A stretch of DNA of 64,000 nt, taken from JAPOXR01 sp964291445. GTDB lineage: Bacteria > Pseudomonadota > Alphaproteobacteria > Rhodobacterales > Rhodobacteraceae. The DNA lies in the NCBI GenBank assembly GCA_964291445.2, contig OZ219864.1, positions 806,001-870,000 of the forward strand, read 5' to 3'. Positions 61,401 through 64,000 of the stretch are shown piece after piece (within the stretch, counting starts at the first letter, position 1; each line of letters begins with the position of its first letter). Made by a program: the position numbers and the translations under genes. Under the pieces are notes generated by a model. The model saw only the letters and a program-made list of their open reading frames with translations. It made no database searches and had not been told where the DNA came from.

Positions 61401-63529
61401 AGATCCGGCTGGAGCGGCTGGAGCGGCGCGGCTTCAGCGGGGTGGATTTCGAACCGCTGCGGCTTCACTACGAGAACCAGATCCTGCAGATACACGTGAT
61501 GGTGGCGTTCGCAGAACGCGGCATGGCGGCAATCACCGACGCCATGCGCCTGGCCGTCGACTACTTCACCATGGACGAGAAGGATTTTCTAGACCGCTGG
61601 CTGCCGGGCCGGGAAAAGGAGACTCGCCGCCAGACCACGCCCGAATCCTGGGAAGCCATCGTCGATTGTCTCGGAAACCCTGTTCAGAAGCGGATCGTTG
61701 CCGATAGCCGCGAGCATACCAACGTGCTGGTTCTCGCCGGCCCGGGTTCCGGCAAGACCCGGGTCCTGGTCCACCGCATCGCATTTCTCATTCGCGCCAG
61801 GCGGGAGAATCCCCGCAGCATCCTGGCGCTGGCCTATAATCGCCACGCCGCGGTCGATATCCGGCGGCGGTTGGGCGACCTGATCGACAGGGATGCGCGC
61901 GGTGTGACCGTCCTCACCTGCCATGCGCTGGCGATGCGACTGGCCGGGGCAAGTTTCCTCGGACAGGCGGACAATCCCGATGACAGCCGGTTCGACGAGA
62001 TCATCCGGCAGGCGGTGGCGCTGTTGCGAGGCGAGCACGTGGCACGGGAGGAGGCGGACGAGCAGCGGGAGAGGCTGCTTGCCGGTTTTCGCTGGATCCT
62101 GGTCGATGAGTACCAGGATATCGGTGCCGACCAGTATGAACTGATTTCGGCGATGGCCGGTCTGACACGTGGTGCCGATGATGGCCGGCTGACCGTGTTT
62201 GCGGTCGGGGATGACGACCAGAACATCTACGCCTTCAACGGAACATCCGTGGAGTTCATTCGCAGATTCGAGGCCGATTACCAGTCGAAGCCGCAATACC
62301 TGACCTCGAACTATCGTTCCACGGCCCACATCATCGAGGCAGCCAATTCCGTCATTGCGCCGTCTCCGGACCGGATGAAGGTTGCGCATCCGATCCGCAT
62401 CAACCGGGAGAGGCGGAAGGAGCCGCCGGGCGGTCAGTGGGAGGAGTTGGACCCGGTGGCGCGGGGCAACGTGCAGATCTTGCCGGCCGGAGGCGACCCC
62501 GTTTCGCAGGCCCGGCATGTCATGGCGGAATTCCGGCGTCTTGCCTCGATCGCCACCGACTGGGATTGGTCACGTTGTGCCGTGATCGCCCGCGAGTGGA
62601 AATACCTTGATCCGGTTCGGGCGTTGTGTGCGCAGCTCGGAATTCCGGCGCAGATGGGCAACGAGGAGATTCCCGGCTTCTGGCGGTTGCGCGAGACCCG
62701 CTCGCTGGTCGACTGGATAGGGGGCCGGGAACAGGCGATGCTGGATGGGACGGAATTGATCGGATGGCTGGACTCGCGGCCAGCCGATTTCTGGCACGAA
62801 TTGCTGCGCCAGGCCATTGATGAATTCCTGGTGGAAACCACCGGCGACGCAATGCCGGCCAGGCATGTCCTGGAGTGGTTGGCCGAGTGGGGCCAGGAGA
62901 TTCGCAGGCGTCAGCAGGGCCTGCTGCTGCTTACCGCACACCGGGCCAAGGGTCTCGAATTCGACCATGTGGCGGTGCTGGATGGTGGCTGGGCGCGGCG
63001 CGGCCGTGGCGACGACATCGACGAGACGCGCCGCCTCTACTACGTGGCGATGACCCGCGCCAGGCATACGCTGACGCTTGCCCGCATGGAGGAAGACCAG
63101 CCGTTCCAGGAGGCGCTGAGCGGGTGCAAATCGGTGCTGCACCGGCAAATGGCCGAGTTGACGGGCGAGACGGACGGGTTGCGCCGCCGGTATGTCCGGC
63201 CAACGCTGCGTGAGCTGCATTTGGGATATGCCGGGTGGCTCGACCCGGACAGCAAGGTGCACCGCGCCATCGCAGCGCTGGCGCCCGGCTCGCCCTTGCA
63301 GCTACGCCAGTCCAACTCGGGCAGGTGGGAGTTGACGGACCAGGACGGCATCGTGGTTGGTCGCATGGCGAAGGTATTTGCTCCGCCCCGGGCAATGCAT
63401 TGCCGGTCAGCGGAGGTATTTGCCATCATCACCCAGCGGCGTGAAGACTCGGACCCGGCATACCTGGACCGGATCAAGTGCGAGAACTGGGAGGTCGTGG
63501 TTCCGGAACTCGTATTCGAGCATGGCTGA
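58406..63529 (+). CDS. Giant fusion: DEDD-type exonuclease + RecQ helicase + UvrD-like helicase
   Basis: This single 1707-residue frame starts at TTG 58406. Residues 18-165 look like a DEDD 3'-5' exonuclease (LSLDLEV, LGHNLIAFDRPHL, DPLLDSEIAF). A short cysteine cluster (CNRPSCQWC) follows near 275. RecQ motifs lie at 315-640: PTGTGKSLCYQLPAL, VLDEAHCLSRWGHDFRPDY, CLTATAKPDV and QEAGRAGRD. UvrD motifs lie at 1105-1560: AGPGSGKTRVLVHRIAFLI, ILVDEYQDI, VGDDDQNIYAFNG, TAHRAKGLEFDHVAVLD and YYVAMTRARHTL. All ATPase motifs appear intact. It would unwind and degrade DNA ends or structures. Its setting with an IS and a toxin pair suggests a defence or mobile-element role, but that is inferred. Confidence 0.88.
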   Translation: MPGPGDVLIEDGGQFRPRCLSLDLEVRKKDGRIDRFGALRCDSGRTVSGAGSELARLDELAEGADFLLGHNLIAFDRPHLMAARPDLRLLKLPAIDTLRLSPIAHPRNPYHHLVKHYKDGDLRRSQRNDPLLDSEIAFQVFGDQVASLRQADKTLLTAWHWLCSPEPDGVDRAVDALFADLRGQPRPSDTAARDAILARLDGESCAEYGRVAVEGAAGYGWALAYALAWLSVAGGNSVIAPWVIHQFPMTGQLVDWLRDTPCNRPSCQWCSTRHDTGRELKRWFSHDSFRPQPADDKGQPLQQRIVEKAMAGDHVFAILPTGTGKSLCYQLPALSRYDKTGKLTVVISPLVALMADQVAGLERRGIGSCVTVNGLLSMPERADALDRVRLGDAGILLISPEQLRSTSVRRALDQRQIGGWVLDEAHCLSRWGHDFRPDYRYVGRFIRERSEGGSVPPIMCLTATAKPDVRRDITRHFRDELGVELSVIDGGSERKNLHFDVVPTSGGEKPVRIWDILTRFLPSDTSGGAIIYCATRRKCEEIAEDLQHRGMSAEHFHAGLTPERKKDVQERFTSGDLRAIVATNAFGMGIDKPDVRLVVHADMPGSLENYLQEAGRAGRDMSEARCILLYSVDDVELQFGMSARSRLNRAEIHGILRALRNLDRNRRFGSEVIATTGEILNEDDEQVFDRDSATDDTRVRTAVAWLEEAELLTREENVVRIFPSSLLVNSVQEAQQRLARADISEDYRWKLMQIARRLIESKSDEGISTDELMGVARLDSKGIQTALRDLERFEIATNDTVLTAFVHAGVKHSSGNRFKDAERLEQSLISHMRGAGGELGKGDTAILHLRHAAQELREKELPDPLPERLWRIVRGIAYDGRGEDGAGGSLSIRKLDSESVRITLRRDWSQLERIAEIRREGAKLLLDHLVRSLPSGSRGMDLLSETTIGKLLGTIESDLVLAGKVRDSSRLMDRALLWLHEMDVVRLNKGMAVFRPAMKIRLERLERRGFSGVDFEPLRLHYENQILQIHVMVAFAERGMAAITDAMRLAVDYFTMDEKDFLDRWLPGREKETRRQTTPESWEAIVDCLGNPVQKRIVADSREHTNVLVLAGPGSGKTRVLVHRIAFLIRARRENPRSILALAYNRHAAVDIRRRLGDLIDRDARGVTVLTCHALAMRLAGASFLGQADNPDDSRFDEIIRQAVALLRGEHVAREEADEQRERLLAGFRWILVDEYQDIGADQYELISAMAGLTRGADDGRLTVFAVGDDDQNIYAFNGTSVEFIRRFEADYQSKPQYLTSNYRSTAHIIEAANSVIAPSPDRMKVAHPIRINRERRKEPPGGQWEELDPVARGNVQILPAGGDPVSQARHVMAEFRRLASIATDWDWSRCAVIAREWKYLDPVRALCAQLGIPAQMGNEEIPGFWRLRETRSLVDWIGGREQAMLDGTELIGWLDSRPADFWHELLRQAIDEFLVETTGDAMPARHVLEWLAEWGQEIRRRQQGLLLLTAHRAKGLEFDHVAVLDGGWARRGRGDDIDETRRLYYVAMTRARHTLTLARMEEDQPFQEALSGCKSVLHRQMAELTGETDGLRRRYVRPTLRELHLGYAGWLDPDSKVHRAIAALAPGSPLQLRQSNSGRWELTDQDGIVVGRMAKVFAPPRAMHCRSAEVFAIITQRREDSDPAYLDRIKCENWEVVVPELVFEHG

Positions 63530-63622
63530 CGACCCACCCCCGGCCTCAGCTGCCGGGGCGGGTTTGGACTCGCCCTGGCCGATCAGCCAAGTCCGGAGAT
63601 CGCTTGCGTGCGAGGCTCCTGG

Positions 63623-64000
63623 CTACAGGGTTGGTGCGGTCTCGGCCTCCGGTTGCGGCCCGGTTCGGCGAAGCGCATCAAGACATAGCTGCGAATCGAT
63701 CGACATCAGCTGGCCGGTCCGTGTCCACAGCACGGCGACATCAACGTCACGGTCTGGATAGATTTCTGCAAGCCCCTCGTGATAGGCGCCGAGCTGGCGG
63801 AGTATTCCCTCTGGAACATCTTCTTCGCGGGAGGGAACAACCATGTTCGACTTGAAGTCGACTGCCAGGATCCGGTTCTCGCCGATGACGAGGCGATCAA
63901 TATAGCCAAGCATCCTGTCGCCATCGAGGCTGGCAAGCGGCGCGGTGATGCCGATTTCGGCCATCGACGACGCGCCAAACAGGTGGGCAAGTCCAGGATT
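63623..64000 (-). CDS. addA: Double-strand break repair helicase-nuclease AddA, C-terminal fragment in window
   Basis: The 126 visible C-terminal residues open at the window edge (NPGLAHLFGASS) and include the PD-(D/E)XK nuclease core: YIDRLVIGENRILAVDFKSN (D...DxK), then ILRQLGAYHEGLAEIYPDRD and VAVLWTRTGQLMSID. AddA with AddB resects double-strand breaks for recombination. The gene enters from the right edge, so the helicase part is outside. The usual neighbour trxA is separated from it by the accessory block. Confidence 0.88.
   Translation of the reverse strand, partial: NPGLAHLFGASSMAEIGITAPLASLDGDRMLGYIDRLVIGENRILAVDFKSNMVVPSREEDVPEGILRQLGAYHEGLAEIYPDRDVDVAVLWTRTGQLMSIDSQLCLDALRRTGPQPEAETAPTL

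Noticed and set aside
1..64000. CRISPR arrays, rRNA and tRNA genes, prophage or integrase genes
   Set aside because: No regularly spaced repeats, rRNA-like blocks, cloverleaf patterns or integrase motifs were recognised; tRNA detection by eye is limited.

Overview
The window is GC-rich chromosomal DNA from what looks like a heterotrophic alphaproteobacterium. UbiG, AddA and the accD-folC-trxA-addA neighbourhood support this, as do several ABC and TRAP transporters with covalent-FAD/GcvT-type amine dehydrogenases. The genus is not recognisable from sequence alone. Most operons are tightly packed, with ATGA-type overlaps. No rRNA, tRNA or CRISPR array was recognised by eye.

Layout. (1) 1-1546: accessory edge with a minus-strand sulfur-binding-domain/HNH restriction gene that leaves the window, then a decayed HigB/RelE-type toxin in front of an intact antitoxin. 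(2) 1840-12200: a nucleoside deaminase and a methylated-amine locus (two FAD/GcvT dehydrogenases, an MttB-family methyltransferase, a class III aminotransferase), then a lone peptide-type binding protein with its terminator. (3) 12438-21533: a LysR gene divergent from an eight-gene operon. The operon encodes a TorT-like/ribose-type ABC importer plus PxpA, a biotin carrier, a biotin carboxylase, PxpB and PxpC. Together these are all the modules of a urea-carboxylase-like enzyme, split over separate proteins, with PxpA in place of allophanate hydrolase. (4) 21605-26523: a stand-alone MetE C-domain protein, ubiG, a proline iminopeptidase and the TRAP permeases dctQM.

(5) 26524-40172: a probable inserted island. 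It holds a truncated FGGY kinase, a NIF3/YqfO-like protein, an ArsR regulator, an IS21 remnant, a nine-gene minus-strand sugar-acid operon (aldolase, enolase-superfamily dehydratase, CUT1 ABC importer, epimerase, IclR-SMP30 fusion, SDR) and an orphan DUF1778 antitoxin. (6) 40173-43397: a TRAP binding protein whose start region is tandemly duplicated, an aldehyde dehydrogenase with a large internal deletion, an iron alcohol dehydrogenase and a cupin. dctP here may be the lost partner of dctQM. (7) 43509-51174: mostly minus-strand genes: a glutamate-synthase-like protein, a small HEPN-containing operon, fadH, ilvD with a one-base frameshift, and a glycerophosphodiesterase. (8) 51280-54860: accD, folC, a transglutaminase and trxA. 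(9) 54861-64000: an accessory insertion between trxA and addA, containing an intact IS5-family element, a Phd-VapC pair, a small cupin and a 1707-residue exonuclease-RecQ-UvrD fusion. It ends in the C-terminus of addA.

How the genes work together. Catabolism of imported nitrogenous and carboxylated small molecules dominates: methylated amines, an unknown amide or lactam, and sugar acids. Each route tends to have its own importer. Genome-defence and mobile functions cluster at the two edges and in the island. All functions are read from motifs and gene order; no database search was run.
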